Assembly: GCA_031216915.1 (NCBI GenBank)
Contig: CM062297.1
Span: forward strand, 833,729,337-833,793,336
Source of the DNA: Pictodentalium vernedei
Lineage: Eukaryota; Mollusca; Scaphopoda; Dentaliida; Dentaliidae
DNA: 64,000 bases
Direction of reading: 5' to 3'
The notes below the pieces were generated by a model. That model searched no databases. It was not told where the DNA came from and saw only the letters and a program-made list of their open reading frames with translations. Positions 23,476-34,381 of this stretch are shown piece by piece. A program made the translations under genes and the position numbers. The number at the start of each line of letters is the position of its first letter. The first letter of the stretch is position 1.

Positions 23476-24358
23476 TAAAAACCTCTTTCATTGTCGGTAA
23501 AGAAACTAAATTACATGTATCTCATCCAAAAACCTAAATACTGTCATAAATTCATGTGAGCCAAAGATAATGGAAAAATACAATAAATTGTCTACTCCAA
23601 CCAAGTGTAGTTTCCAATTTATATCTTGGGGATGGCAGGAAGACACCCCATCTTGCTATGCTATACTCAAACAATGTACCAAGTTTTGTATTTATAAATT
23701 TTTGCATTTATGTTTCTACTGTTTATTGGGACATAATGTATCTGATTACAGAAACTGGGCACTATTTTTTGCTTATTGGAACAAGCTCATTCCAATGAGG
23801 GGTCCTAAACTATGTTTTTGAGGCAAAAAAGGAAAATTTTCTGTTATTAACTGGTTGGGGGCAAGATTATTTTGGGAGTCTGAAATTCTTATTAAAAATT
23901 TGTTTCATTACAAATTAGTGGAGAGTGCCCACGGGCAAATATATTATTTGCATTTGACTGAATATGAAACATGAGCAAGATGTTGATTTTGCTCTGGTAC
24001 GATCAATTTTTGGAAAGCCCTGATAATGGCTTCTAGAACGCAACCAGTTAAAGTAATTTTTTTGCAAGAGTCATCGGCTACTCATGTAAGGTAAAGGGTT
24101 AAACAGTTTATATTTTGAAAGTTTCCATGGGGGTAAAACACACATGGCAAAAAAACCTGAGGGGTTAATACCCATTATATCAAAATCGCTTCTGAAGCTT
24201 TACTGATCAGAACCTGTTTTATCACAGAATCACTATCAAATAGCTTGTTATGGAAAATATAGTTCACAACAACTCTAATATGGGAATGACTTCTGAAGTC
24301 AATGATGATGTTGTGAAGTTGAGTTGGTTTTGGAAGCAGAATTGAATTAATCTTTTCT
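23476..24358. other. unannotated, with a MITE scrap
   Basis: A fragment of the hairpin MITE family (CAAGCTCATTCCAATGAGGGG) lies at about 23773-23810. The rest has no recognisable feature. Confidence 0.5.
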
Positions 24359-24420
24359 TATATTTATTTATTGGTGTTTAAGGTGACATACTTATGCACA
24401 ATGGCTAATCATGACCGTTC
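24359..24420 (-). mobile_element. SINE 3' tail fragment
   Basis: Minus-strand tail GTCACCTTAAACACCAATAA only; the body is missing. Confidence 0.6.
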
Positions 24421-24444
24421 TTATATTTATTAACTGTTAATTTA

Positions 24445-24899
24445 ATACAAATAGCAGACAACAATTGCAAAAAACCAACATTTCCAAAGTAACTAAACTT
24501 TTCATTTTTTGACTTGGAAACATAGCTTATGACACCTCATTTAACCCTTTACCCAACGAATCGGCCGCTTCCGCCCACGTAATATGCAAATTCGGCACTT
24601 GTAAAAATATTATTTTTTTTAAAAATTTCAACAAAACCATATCATGTGACCCCTCATTGGAACGAGGCATCACATGATATGGTTTTGTTGAAATTTTTTT
24701 TTAAATTTGAAAAAATGATATTTAAAATAATAAATTTTGATATCGTCTGCGTTGGGTAAAGGGTTAAACGCACACAACAAACTCATTCCAATGAAGGGAC
24801 CATAAGTTATGTTTTCAAGGCAAAAGATGAAAAAATAATAAAATTTATTTGGCGATTTTTTAGAATAGCGCTGGCCAGTTTACTCATTATGTTAGGTAA
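24445..24899. mobile_element. outer TTAA-family MITE interrupted by a relative
   Basis: Left part 24445-24540 and right part 24768-24899 match the two halves of the copy at 25189-25440 (GCAGACRACAMTTGCAAAAA; GGCGATTTTTTAGAATAGCGC; GTTAGGTAA). The copy at 24541-24767 sits between them. Confidence 0.6.
24541..24767. mobile_element. TTAA-flanked hairpin MITE, copy 2 (nested)
   Basis: Starts TTAACCCTTTACCCAACG and ends CGTTGGGTAAAGGGTTAA, so the termini are near-perfect inverted repeats. It is inserted into another member of the same broad family. Confidence 0.8.
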
Positions 24900-24903
24900 T
24901 TCA

Positions 24904-25150
24904 TTAACTCCTTGCATTCTGCTGATGGTTATTCCTGCCCAGGACAGGATTTTGCTTGCAACTGCAATAAGGACAATTTGGGCACATTTATTCAAACTTT
25001 CCCCTTGTGAACTGAATGGATTTTTTCTCCAAAGATTTCTTGAGTTAAATTTGGATGAATTTATCATAAAATCTAGTCATGGCTGCTGTGAGGCAGCCAT
25101 GACTAGATTTGATGAAAAATACTTGAAAATACTCAGCAGGTTAAGAGTCA
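24904..25150. mobile_element. TTAA-flanked MITE (CTCCTT family), copy 2
   Basis: Starts TTAACTCCTTGCATTCTG and ends CAGGTTAAGAGTCAA. Central hairpin CTAGTCATGGCTGC...GCAGCCATGACTAG at about 25072-25109. Confidence 0.7.
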
Positions 25151-25188
25151 AATTACACCTTATGTGATAAAAAGAATCTCAAATTTGT

Positions 25189-25440
25189 TTAACCCTTTAC
25201 CTAACCTGAAAAGCAGACGACACTTGCAAAAATAATTCTTGAATAACTAATTTTTTTCATTTTTTGTCTCAAAAACATAGGTTATGACCCCTCGTTGGAA
25301 CGAGCTCGATAAGCTCGTTCCAACAAGGCATCATAACCTATGTTTTTGAGATAAAAAATGAAAAAAATAAAGAAAATTAATTGGCGATTTTTGAGAATAG
25401 CGCTGGCCGGTTTTGGCCGTTACGTTAGGTAAAGGGTTAA
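25189..25440. mobile_element. TTAA-flanked hairpin MITE, copy 3
   Basis: Starts TTAACCCTTTACCTAACC and ends GTTAGGTAAAGGGTTAA. The central hairpin pairs ATGACCCCTCGTTGGAACGAG with CTCGTTCCAACAAGGCATCAT. Confidence 0.8.
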
Positions 25441-25448
25441 ATTTGACA

Positions 25449-25541
25449 TGAAATTTCTGAACCTCACTAAAATCGAGCTGAGCCTCAGTAAACCTTGGCT
25501 GAGGTTGATTTTAGTGAGCTTGGTACAGAAATTTCATATGA
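25449..25541. repeat. foldback
   Basis: The left arm (ATGAAATTTCTGAACC, CTCACTAAAATCGAGCTGAG) and right arm (CTGAGGTTGATTTTAGTGAG, CAGAAATTTCAT) pair over about 40 bp. Probably a small MITE. Confidence 0.6.
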
Positions 25542-26001
25542 AATCACGATTCATTAGAGATCGTCTGTGTATAACACAACGTTGGCAAGGGATGAGGAAG
25601 CCATTTCAAACAGTTCATCTCTTAGCGGCACTTCATTACCAAACAGAATGACAAAAATCATCAAGCCTTTATCAATCTAAAACAGGTCTAGAAATAAAAA
25701 TGAACAGCTGACCACCTACAACTTCATCTTTAATTTATTTATCATGATTTTGTAAAATTTTATGGTGATACACTGCATTAACCCATCAGTCCTCAGGTTA
25801 ATTGTATGTAAATAACTACCGTACATAAATATACACATCTGCAGGAAATTAACAGTGACGATGTAAAAACACTATCATGATAAATGCATCCTTCCAGAAG
25901 AGTTCTCAAGGAAGAATATCCTTGGGACAACTTTTCCGGAGCATTATAAAAGGGGCAGTTTGTGGCTGTTGGGGGACACAAGTGTCAATTGTACAAATTA
26001 A
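25542..26001. other. no recognised gene or repeat
   Basis: Nothing supported. Confidence 0.5.
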
Positions 26002-26263
26002 TTAACTCCTTGCATGCTGTTGGAGGATATTCCTACCCAGGACTGCCACTCCTTTGCCACCTGAATAAGTATAATTTATAATTTGAAGATTTTAACCCAA
26101 TTTTCCACTGTAAATTGAATCAACATTTGGAACATAGACTTTTTACTTCAATTTTGTGAACTTTTCATCAAATCAAGACATGGCTGCCTCAGAGCAGCCA
26201 TGAACAGGTTTTGATGGAATTTTTTTTTTTTTTTTTCAAAGTACTGAGCAGGTAAAGAGTTAA
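26002..26263. mobile_element. TTAA-flanked MITE (CTCCTT family), copy 3
   Basis: Starts TTAACTCCTTGCATGCTG, ends GGTAAAGAGTTAA, with central arms CATGGCTGCCTCAGAGCAGCCATG. Confidence 0.7.
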
Positions 26264-26310
26264 AAGAAAAAAAAAAATTAACTACAATGTTATCTTATTA
26301 TGCATTTACA

Positions 26311-26504
26311 GAAAAAGGATATAAAGTCTAGACATAACCTCAGAAAGAGTAAAAAAAAGTTGGAAGATGGTTTCTTTTTCCACACTTTACCACCGTACAC
26401 ACAGGGTGTACTACCCGGTAGACATCTACCCACATCTATACCTGATGGTCCAAAAGAAACCTCGAAGTCCCTATCAAGTAGATTTGCATTTCTTGGACCA
26501 CCAT
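26311..26504 (+). CDS. possible host exon, unidentified protein
   Basis: An open stretch follows an acceptor-like TTTACAG (26304-26310). In the frame used here the peptide is Lys-rich at first (RKSKKKLEDG), then Pro/Gly-rich (LPPYTQGVLPGRHLP, IPDGPKETSK), a composition more exon-like than its surroundings. The frame runs into a SINE tail at about 26505 and stops at about 26525. A possible donor (AAG then GTAATT) follows at about 26529, so the last codons may come from an exonised repeat. A second frame is also open here. I do not recognise the protein, and it could be a chance open frame or an exon scrap. Confidence 0.3.
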
Positions 26505-26645
26505 GTTATTTATTTATTGATGTTTAAGGTAATTTTCAGAATCTATGAGGATATCGTGAGCACAACACAAGTATGAAGTCCAATTTAGGCAATCTTTTAT
26601 ACCAATGCTGCCCACTTTAGATGAAATCCACCCAAGGCATTGATT
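26505..26645 (-). mobile_element. SINE-like repeat fragment
   Basis: Minus-strand tail ACCTTAAACATCAATAAATA followed inward by sequence resembling 27441-27640 (CAAATTTAGGCAAT-like, AATGCTGCCC, CCCAAGGCATTG). Confidence 0.5.
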
Positions 26646-26717
26646 AACCCTTTACCCAATGCAGACAATATCAAACTTTATTATTTTAATATTTGTTTTT
26701 TCAAATTTAAAAAAAAA
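26644..26717. mobile_element. TTAA-family MITE, solo left end
   Basis: TTAACCCTTTACCCAATGCA plus about 55 bp matches the inverse of the right half of the copy at 26892-27127. No partner half is seen. Confidence 0.6.
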
Positions 26718-26891
26718 TGGTTATTCAGTACCATGATAACAAAAGTGGGCAAATAATTTTGACTGGATCACGACTGGGTGGCAATCTGATTAAAATTCTG
26801 TCTGCTTTCCTGCCAACACCACTGTAGAATCTCACCAGTCGAAAAACATTGTATCTCAGGTGTTTTTTTCCCCTTATATTTCTTTGTTCAG

Positions 26892-27127
26892 TTAACCCTT
26901 TGTCCAACGAATCGGCCACATCCACCCGCAAATTCAGCAACTGAAAAATACTATTTTTCGAAAAATTTCAACAAAATCATATCATGTGACCCCTCTTTGG
27001 AACAAGCTCGTCAAGCTCGTTCCAATGAGGTTTCACATATGGTTTTGTCGAAATTTTTTGAAAAAATTAAAAAAAAGGGTTTTAAAACAATAAATTTTGA
27101 TATTGTCTGCGTTGGGTAAAGGGTTAA
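26892..27127. mobile_element. TTAA-flanked hairpin MITE, copy 4
   Basis: Starts TTAACCCTTTGTCCAACG, ends GCGTTGGGTAAAGGGTTAA. Central hairpin TGTGACCCCTCTTTGGAACAAG pairs with CTCGTTCCAATGAGG, then TTCACA. Confidence 0.8.
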
Positions 27128-27373
27128 AGCTTTGCAATATTTTATTCATATGATCTAGTTGCATTAGTGCAAATATTTTAGGACTAGAATGCGATCTAAT
27201 CAAGGAAAAGGCTGCTTTTATGATCACTATACTGTACACCAGCAATTATGACTGTATATGGATGTGCACCTGGCTGGAGACCTCTGTGGGAACAGAGGCC
27301 ATCAAGAAATTTCCACTACTTCTGGACTCATAAAATATTTGGATTGGACCAACAGATTTTCCTGTATTTCTTT

Positions 27374-27432
27374 ACAGCAGCCGTGACTTGATTTTATTAG
27401 AAATTTGAGAAAATACATAGCAGGTTAAGAGA
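27374..27432. mobile_element. TTAA MITE (CTCCTT family), right-end fragment
   Basis: GCAGCCGTGACTTGATTT to CATAGCAGGTTAAGAGAT matches the right half of the family. Confidence 0.5.
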
Positions 27433-27440
27433 TAAGACCA

Positions 27441-27640
27441 ATGTCAGCATGTATGGCTATATTGTGATGGCAATACAAGTGAAAAATCAAATTTAGCCAA
27501 TTGTTTAAGCCCATGCTGCCCTAGAGGACTCACACCCCAGGCATTGGTTATTGAGTTCTATTATATCATTAACAGAGATGGCTTACCACAGTAATCAGAC
27601 ACTGCTTCACTTCCCAGGGTTCCCACAGAAATTTAACAGT
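27441..27640 (-). mobile_element. SINE-like repeat body
   Basis: Shares GACACTGCTTCACTTCCC and CCCCAGGCATTGGT with 23285-23475, and ATCAAATTTAGCCAATTG with 26505-26645. The tail is missing. Confidence 0.5.
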
Positions 27641-27825
27641 TCTGAATGCAATAATCTAAAATTCAAATTTATTACTCAGTGGATGATTTTATTCTGACAA
27701 GATAGAAAATCATCTGCAGAATTACTTCATTGTTAAATGAACAAACATGTGAAATTACATAATCTCTATGGATTTGCCTTTTGACAATTTATGGAAGAGT
27801 GCCAATATGAACTCTCTCATAAATT

Positions 27826-28246
27826 ATTTATTTATTTATTTATTTATTAGGGTTTAACGACACATTAATAGCCAGGGTCATATCATGTCGGTGACAGTTT
27901 TAAGGGTGGAGGAAACCAGAGTACCCAGAGAGAACCACCGAGTAATGACGAGCAGTTGTCAGCTCTCCAACATCGTAACTCTGAACTCTGCACCACGGCA
28001 CCACAGGACAGGCAGGGTTAGATTGGTTGAAGACATGTGCACCATCAACGTGCAGTATGCCTAAGTACAGAGCGTCATCGTGCCCCCATGTAGGCAATCG
28101 GGGTGAAGTGCCTTGCCTAAGGACACAACGCGGGAGCTCGAATCAATCGCTGAAATGGTCACCCATCCAACTACTAACCATGCTCGACGTTGCTTAACTT
28201 CGGTGATCTGACGAGAACCGGTTACCGCAATGCCACTGCACCCCCC
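27826..28246 (-). mobile_element. 5S rRNA-headed SINE (SINE3-type)
   Basis: On the minus strand the head (about 28246 down to 28150) closely follows 5S rRNA: TCTCGTCAGATCACCGAAGT, then TAAGCAACGTCGAGCATGG, then TTAGTAGTTGGATGGGTGACC, which includes the 5S internal promoter boxes. The body then carries GTGTCCTTAGGCAAGGCACT and TACTGCACGTTGATG, shared with the tRNA-headed SINE at 19613-19897. It ends in CGTTAAACCCTAATAAATAA and further AATA units. About 420 bp and apparently full length. Confidence 0.85.
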
Positions 28247-28529
28247 TCATAAATTGTAACTATGCTGATGAATGGACAATTATGACAAAATTAATTTAGC
28301 ACTCTACCAGTTAATAGGAATTTTCACATGTATTCCAGTAATAAGGCTTCACAAAGAAGATTTTCTGTTTCTTAGGCCATTTTTCAATTTTATTAACTTG
28401 AGTAAAATATTAGACATAAACCATTTAATTTTTTTTTTTTTTAAGTTTGCATTAGTTATAAAAAGAGAGTATGCAGCAGCCCAAAGGACCATGTGGGATG
28501 GCCTGAGAAAGAGATTAACCTTTTCAGGT

Positions 28530-28854
28530 CTAAACTGAACATTTTTTTCTATTATCTGGTTTGATCAAAGCTCACAGAGCTCTGTCAAACAGGATCTAAC
28601 AGATTAAATGCTTGGATTCAATGTACTGGGCAAAATAGCTCTATCTACATACAGTGCTGTCAGGGGTGTTCTTTGATAGATCACAAGATTTTCTATTCAA
28701 TCAACAGGAGTTTACTCCACAGCTTTTTTGTGTATACAAGTAACAAGTTAAATTTGTTCTGAAGATATGGAAATGGTTTACTGTTTTGTGTTTATAAGTC
28801 ATATGCCATTAGGGTTATTCAATTAAGAAATATCCAAATAAGTGGGCTCCTTTG
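28530..28854 (+). mobile_element. pogo-like MITE copy 3, left end missing
   Basis: Carries GCTCACAGAGCTCTGTCAAA, ATTCAATCAACAGGAG and a right end AAGTGGGCTCCTTTG-TA like the copies at 3929 and 20127. Confidence 0.65.
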
Positions 28855-29432
28855 TACATGGGGAGCTTCGAAATGGAGACAAAACAGGATGTTATACCCG
28901 GTAAGTGTACGCAAACGGCAAGTAAATGAAAGCTTTTATGCATATTCTGCCCTTGATTATGGCACAGCTTTACAACGACTCTGTTTTAAAAAATATTAAA
29001 ATTTCATAACATCCCATGATTTAGCACCCAGAAGGCTTAAAAACCCACTTATACTCTGAACATGGACACATTTTTTTTTTAAATTTCTAGAGTCTTCAAC
29101 ATTTCCAAGAACAATCAATGGTAACACAAAACGGGATGTTGTTCAGCTGAAATAAATTTGCATATTCATCCAAATTATCACACATAATTCAAGTGGAATC
29201 ACACCATCTCAGGTTATATTAACCTTCGTTTTGAATTCAATAATTAGATGAATTTCTGGAAAGCACACACCTTCTGTATACAGGAACTGCACTGGAATGT
29301 ACAAACTAAAAGACTTCTATGACTAGTCTAGAAGGTTAGCACTTTGTAAAAAATACTTCTGCAATAAGAATGATTTACCTCTCTACAGAAAATATATTTT
29401 TAATTTTCATGGCAATAAATAAATTTATTTTT
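28855..29432. other. AT-rich sequence, presumably 3' UTR and downstream of the USP exon
   Basis: No repeat is recognised. On the minus strand an AATAAA occurs at 29429-29424, just after the stop codon. It is close to the stop and may not be the signal used. Confidence 0.4.
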
Positions 29433-29534
29433 TCATTCCCGTGATTGGTAAAAAAGAATATATCCTGATTCAGAGTTTTTCTGCAGGTCTGAAGTGACAC
29501 CATAAAATTCTTCTATTGTACTTGGTTCAATTTT
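29433..29534 (-). CDS. USP12/USP46-like: 3'-terminal coding exon of a USP12/USP46-type ubiquitin hydrolase
   Basis: A 102-nt, 34-codon exon (phase 0, stop included) follows a good minus-strand acceptor: AG at 29536-29535 with a pyrimidine-rich tract at 29551-29537. Its peptide includes [12 protein letters not shown] and [15 protein letters not shown] then stop. From memory this matches the C-terminus of vertebrate USP12/USP46 ([27 protein letters not shown]) almost residue for residue, and the position of the stop agrees. The family are cysteine-protease deubiquitinases that work with WDR48/UAF1 and act on targets such as monoubiquitinated histones. The exon holds only the end of the catalytic fold; the Cys, His and Asp boxes lie in upstream exons not seen in this window. 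The two paralogues cannot be told apart from this exon. The exon could also belong to a partial gene copy. Confidence 0.85.
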   Translation of the reverse strand, partial: KIEPSTIEEFYGVTSDLQKNSESGYILFYQSRE

Positions 29535-31326
29535 CTGAAAGAAAATAAGAAGTGATACTTAAAAATAGCATATACCCAAAAAAGACTAAAAAACTGATTT
29601 TTTAAGGAAAATAATAAAGTATCCCTTGGTTGTGTCAAAGGATTCTGTATTATTTATCTTTATTCATTCAATTTTTAGGGGATTTAATGACTCAAGCATC
29701 GGACGAAATTACCACGGTTATTCAATGTTTTCATTCTTTCTCAAGCGTTTGTTTATAATTTTAAAAATTGAAATGCCATGTGATTTCCAATCTTTCACTT
29801 ACAGTTTCATTACCCGGTACATGTATTCATAGTTTCACATCAAGTTGTCATAATTTTGAAACATTATTCATGAAATAAAATACATGTTATATTTCCAGCA
29901 CTGATAAACGTATCAGTACTAGAAATATAAAATGTATTTTATTTTATATTTTACCCTCGAAAAGTCAACAATATCATGCACTGACACCGAGTCAGCCTAA
30001 AAAATAGTTCTAAATCGACCACGTGAGTTTTCGTCAGTTTCAGCTTATTTTGTCCCTATTTGTAAATATTATTTTTGTCATTTTCTCCATTAATTTTTAT
30101 TTTTGAACAAATGGAATAATGGATCTGAAACAAGGAAATAAACAACTCAGAAATGTATGTGCATTTTTATTATATTTCTTTTAAAAATAACATTTACCAA
30201 AACAAACGGGGTAATCAGTCACTCAAATTGACCTACTGAACATCGTAATCTGCGACCAGTAGTTGCTCGTAGGGACCCTTAGTTCACTTTACAATTGGTT
30301 TTCTCCGTAAATAAGCCCACCCCCAATTTTTCTAACAATTTTTTTCACGTGCCCCCTGGGCTTACTGACAGGTCGGTACGGTATTTAGTGTTGTTTGTGG
30401 TGTGGCTTTATATGCACCAATTTCTGTGAGGGGATGTTTCAGCCTTTGGGAATCAAGATTTTTTTCTCCTCATCAGTAATTCATAATTCTGTTTTGAACT
30501 GTGCAGATAACATTCGGAGCTTTCTGGGAATAGATGCCTCAACTTTTATTAACTTGCAAAGCACAATGATCAGTGTTATTGACTATTACAAAATACGTCT
30601 GTTGCGTATCGATTTTAAGCCGTAATTTTTCAGCATATCACGGAAGCAAGGAGAATTTTTCTGAGAAAATTGACCCATTTTATACTGTATTCTTCTACAT
30701 TGCTGAAGTGGATCACAAATCGATTGGACAATTGAATTAAAAATGAGTGGATGTTTGAGCCAAATAACGAAATATGAATTCTCTAATTCTTTTGCACACA
30801 TTTTATTTAACAGGAATTATTAATTAGGTGAAAGTGGATATCAATAGGTGATGTACTTAAGTCACCTATTTTTGCTTCGGCACTCGTAAATTGACCACAC
30901 AGCAAAATTTAAATGAATAAAATAGAAAAAAAACAAGGATATAAGCTCAATATTTATAATAGAGGGCTCTTTTATTAAATATAATTAACTTGTAAGCATA
31001 TTTTTTTGTTTAATTCATTATGATCAGAGCTTCGAATCGAAGGCCTATTATTTGACACGAAATGCCTGGAAATTGAAAAATTTTCAACTGCACAATTTTC
31101 TGGGATTTTTGTCTAAAACGGATTCTCTTCCGGGAGGCCGGGAACTACACTAAATTTACGGTATTTTCCTGGGCATTCCGGGAGAGTTAACATGTCTGAC
31201 TGCATCTCAAACGCTATTTTCAATTGTTTATTCTTATTCAGACTTGATTTTGCAACATTTTATTTATGCAGTCTTCACCCACTGTTGCAAATAAGTCGCA
31301 AAGTGCTTTAATTTGTGATCACAGTA
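29535..31326. other. presumed last-intron sequence of the USP gene
   Basis: AT-rich, with a foldback at 29868-29945 and short open frames (for example 30395-30625 plus, 30586-30801 minus) that overlap each other and match nothing recognised. Confidence 0.4.
29868..29945. repeat. AT-rich foldback
   Basis: GAAATAAAATACAT...CACTGATA pairs with TATCAGTA...ATGTATTTTATTTTA around an AACG loop. Confidence 0.65.
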
Positions 31327-31390
31327 CAGTGAAGCTCCCTTAATTGGATATCTCTGAACTGAATAACTCTGTTAATTGAATTTAACTTTA
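31327..31390 (-). mobile_element. pogo-like MITE, end fragment, inverted
   Basis: Starts TA-CAGTGAAGCTCCCTTAATTG, then ATATCTCTGAACTGAATAAC, the inverse of the right end of the family. Confidence 0.6.
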
Positions 31391-31576
31391 AAACTAGTGC
31401 TGTGCAGCACACAAATTTTCTGGTACAGGTTTGGTATATTGTTTGGATAACAAATACCGTACCGACAATAAGTCGAGATATAAAAAAATTTCAGTATGAA
31501 ATTTTCACGCCCAAATCAGATGTCAGTTCTTGAGATTTCACAAAGCCAATTTGCTGCTTAATCACCTACCCTCAAG

Positions 31577-31842
31577 TTAATCCTTACCCAACACACAGGA
31601 TATCAAAATTTAATATGTTATTGTTTTTTTTTTCATTTTTCAAAACATTTTGACAAAACCATATCATATGAAACCCCCCTCCCCCCCCCCCAAAAAAAAA
31701 AACGCAACTCGATGAGCTTGTTTCAATGAGGGGGTCACATGATATGGGTTTGTTAAAATTTTTCTAAAATTTATATTTTTCTCATTTGCTCAATTTGGAA
31801 ATTACATGGGCAGATGCAGCTGATTAGTTAGGTAAAGGCTTT
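31577..31842. mobile_element. TTAA-family hairpin MITE, diverged copy
   Basis: Left end TTAATCCTTACCCAACAC and right end GTTAGGTAAAGGCT. The central hairpin region (CATATCATATGAAACCCCCC and GGGGGTCACATGATATGG) is disrupted by expanded C and A runs at about 31672-31700. Confidence 0.6.
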
Positions 31843-31893
31843 GATACTATTCAAAATAGTTATTATATAGTAATCTATCACAGTTTTCTGAGT

Positions 31894-32130
31894 TTAACCC
31901 TTTACCCAACACAGGTGATATCAAAATTTATTAATTTAAATATCATTTTTTAACTGTTTTCGAAAAATTTCAACAAAACCATATCATGTGACCCCTCACT
32001 GGAATGAGCTCGTTCCAAAGAGGGGTCACATGGTATGGTCTTGTTGAAATTTTTTCGAAAAATATTTTTTAGCTGAAGAATCGGCATATTACGCGGGCGG
32101 ATGTAGGCGATTCGTTGGGTAAAGGGTTAA
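31894..32130. mobile_element. TTAA-flanked hairpin MITE, copy 5
   Basis: Starts TTAACCCTTTACCCAACAC, ends CGTTGGGTAAAGGGTTAA. Central arms ATCATGTGACCCCTCACTGG and AAGAGGGGTCACATGGTAT. Confidence 0.8.
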
Positions 32131-32242
32131 ATGCCAGAATCCCAGATGTGCGGGATCGGAAGAAGTTTGTATTAAACATCACATCTGATGTCACTTCTTT
32201 CTGTACTGAAGCCTAATGTCTTCAAAGCAATAATATATAAAA

Positions 32243-32471
32243 GTTAAAAAATTTATAGTAATTTATATATTTTTTATACTTACCAATGACCCAGACATAG
32301 CTGGTGCTAACTCTTAAAAATATAGGGCCAAACACAAATTTTGCCCCCCAATCCCCAAAATTTGCATCTAAAACCAAAGAAAACATGTCCTGAATGGCCC
32401 TCCATACTTCACCTCTACTGCGCATGCACAGTGTCAAGGACATCCCAAAATTGGCGCCATTAATCATTCTT
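32243..32471 (-). repeat. DIRS copy B left inverted terminal repeat
   Basis: Starts GTTAAAAAATTTATAG. Inverted match to 39146-39348. The NRF-1-like palindrome (32417-32432) carries one change. Confidence 0.9.
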
Positions 32472-32545
32472 ATAACCAGTGCCTGGTAAGCGCTATGTAC
32501 TCAGCGGGGAGGTATGAGTTCCCAACTCCTGGGAGGGCCATCCCT

Positions 32546-32634
32546 GTCTGGGTCATTGGTAAGTATAAAAAATATATAAATTACTATAAATTTTTTAACA
32601 TTTTTATACTGTACCAATGACCCAGACATAGCTG
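32546..32634 (-). repeat. DIRS copy B internal complementary region
   Basis: Nearly identical to 12266-12354 in copy A; complementary to both termini of B. Confidence 0.9.
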
Positions 32635-33189
32635 AATAGTAAAAAGGCTGGAGGGCCTTGGACATAGAGGAAATTCCAATAAGCTCAGTTATATAAAATA
32701 GAGTCATCCCCTCAAGGGGAAAAAGGAGTATTAGGCCTTACATGTATCTTTCTTATTTATGATAAATTTGAAAGACACAACACCTTCCATAATTGAGCAT
32801 CATAACATCCATGTACTCTATTAATATCCAGTATAATCCTTATACTAATAATTTTTAAAGTAAGCCAATAAATAAAGTTAGTCTAGAGAACAGAGACTCT
32901 TTATACTCCTTAAAAGTGTCTGAGGATTGTATAATAACGCCCGTTTGACACGTGATATATTCAAAAGCTATACTTTAAAAACTATGACGTGAATGAATTT
33001 TTAAAACATAAACTTCTCACTTAAAAACCATCCCAGTAACAGCTCAGAATTACTAACTCCGGAGGAGGTATCCCCTTGTTTTCATAATAAAACAGGTGAC
33101 CCAAGGGAACACCATCCACCCCCCCCCCCCCTCTCCTTGCCCTGGGTCAAATAGCCCAGAGCGAAGAGGGCAGCAGGACGGAGTCACTG

Positions 33190-34381
33190 CCGGAACAGAA
33201 AGCCTACCTAGCTATAGTAGCAACTGTTAAGTGAATGACATTCTGAGCAGTAGATAATAGACCTAACAATGGAGGCCTCCAGAAATGGACTCAATATTTC
33301 TGAGATAAAAATTCATGAATGTGGATGGCTGAGCCCAATGTGCAGCCTTCATAAAATCTATAATAGCGACCCTATTAATGCAAGCCCAAGATGCAGAAAG
33401 AGCTCTTACTTCATGAGCCGAAATCTCAAGCACAAACTGCTGAGTTAAAGATATACCATAAGCAGTACCGATAGTTAATTGAATCCATTAGCAATAGAAT
33501 GGAGCGTAATGTCCTTCTATTAGGCATCAAAGACAGAAGAAGCTTACGTCCTTACTAAAAAACTGATATCTGTTTATAAATACGTAAACTCTAACCGGAC
33601 AGAGTAAAGGCCTATGCCCGTACGAAGACGGAAGGACCTTAATAACAATAGGTTCCGGATATTATTAGGAGCCTGATTCTTAACCAAAAATCCAACATTA
33701 GTAGTAAAGGAAATAGTGTTTCCGATACCACGAAAGTGAGAATCGTCCACCGATAGTGCATGAAGCTCACTGACTCTTCAGTAGAAGAGAAGACTAAGAG
33801 AATAACTGTCTTAAAAGGTCAGAATTTGAAAACTACTGTTTCCAGAGGCTCAAATGATTACTTAGCTAAATAAGAACCGAAGCTAAATTCCGTATAGGAA
33901 TTTAATCTAAGGATTCTAGGTCTATTTTTCGAAAAGTTTCTAACTGACTTAGATAAAGAGACATAAGACTCAATTGTAAACTATCATAGAGTGCATAGGT
34001 ATGAGATAACATAGACCTATAACCTTAATAGTAACAGGCTGCAGTTGATCTTGTCAAACAAGTATACTAGAAAGTTGCAATGTCTAGTATGGAGGGATCA
34101 AAAATATCAACATAATGATCCCTACACCAACGATGGAAGAGCCTCCACTTTAGCCGCATAGTATAGCAAAGAAGAGGTTCTCCTACAGTAAAAAATCGCG
34201 TCCATAACTCGTCCTGTACAATGCTTGCCGTGCAAGAAGGACCACACAACGGAATACGTGAAGGTTGAGACCTTGCGGGTTGTGATGGAGTTGACACGAT
34301 TTCCCCAGCGAAAGAAGATCCTCTCATGGAGGAAGTTTTCGCGGTAAGTCCCACAGTAGACACCTGAGTAAATTTACCCAC
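33190..34381 (-). pseudogene. tyrosine recombinase remnant, DIRS copy B
   Basis: Includes an N-terminal segment (LKWRLFHRWCRDHYVDIFD, near 34100-34190) of the kind that precedes the catalytic domain in DIRS recombinases. Broken fossil. Confidence 0.6.

Noticed and set aside
28140-28246. A 5S rRNA gene on the minus strand
   Set aside because: Only the part from the internal promoter region is 5S-like, and it runs straight into a SINE body and AATA tail.
30240-30400. A possible MITE with an AATAAGCCCACC motif
   Set aside because: Only one weak inverted match (GGGCTTACT) was seen; too little to support a boundary.
30395-30801. Short open frames in the presumed USP intron
   Set aside because: Opposite strands overlap, composition is AT-driven and no family is recognised.
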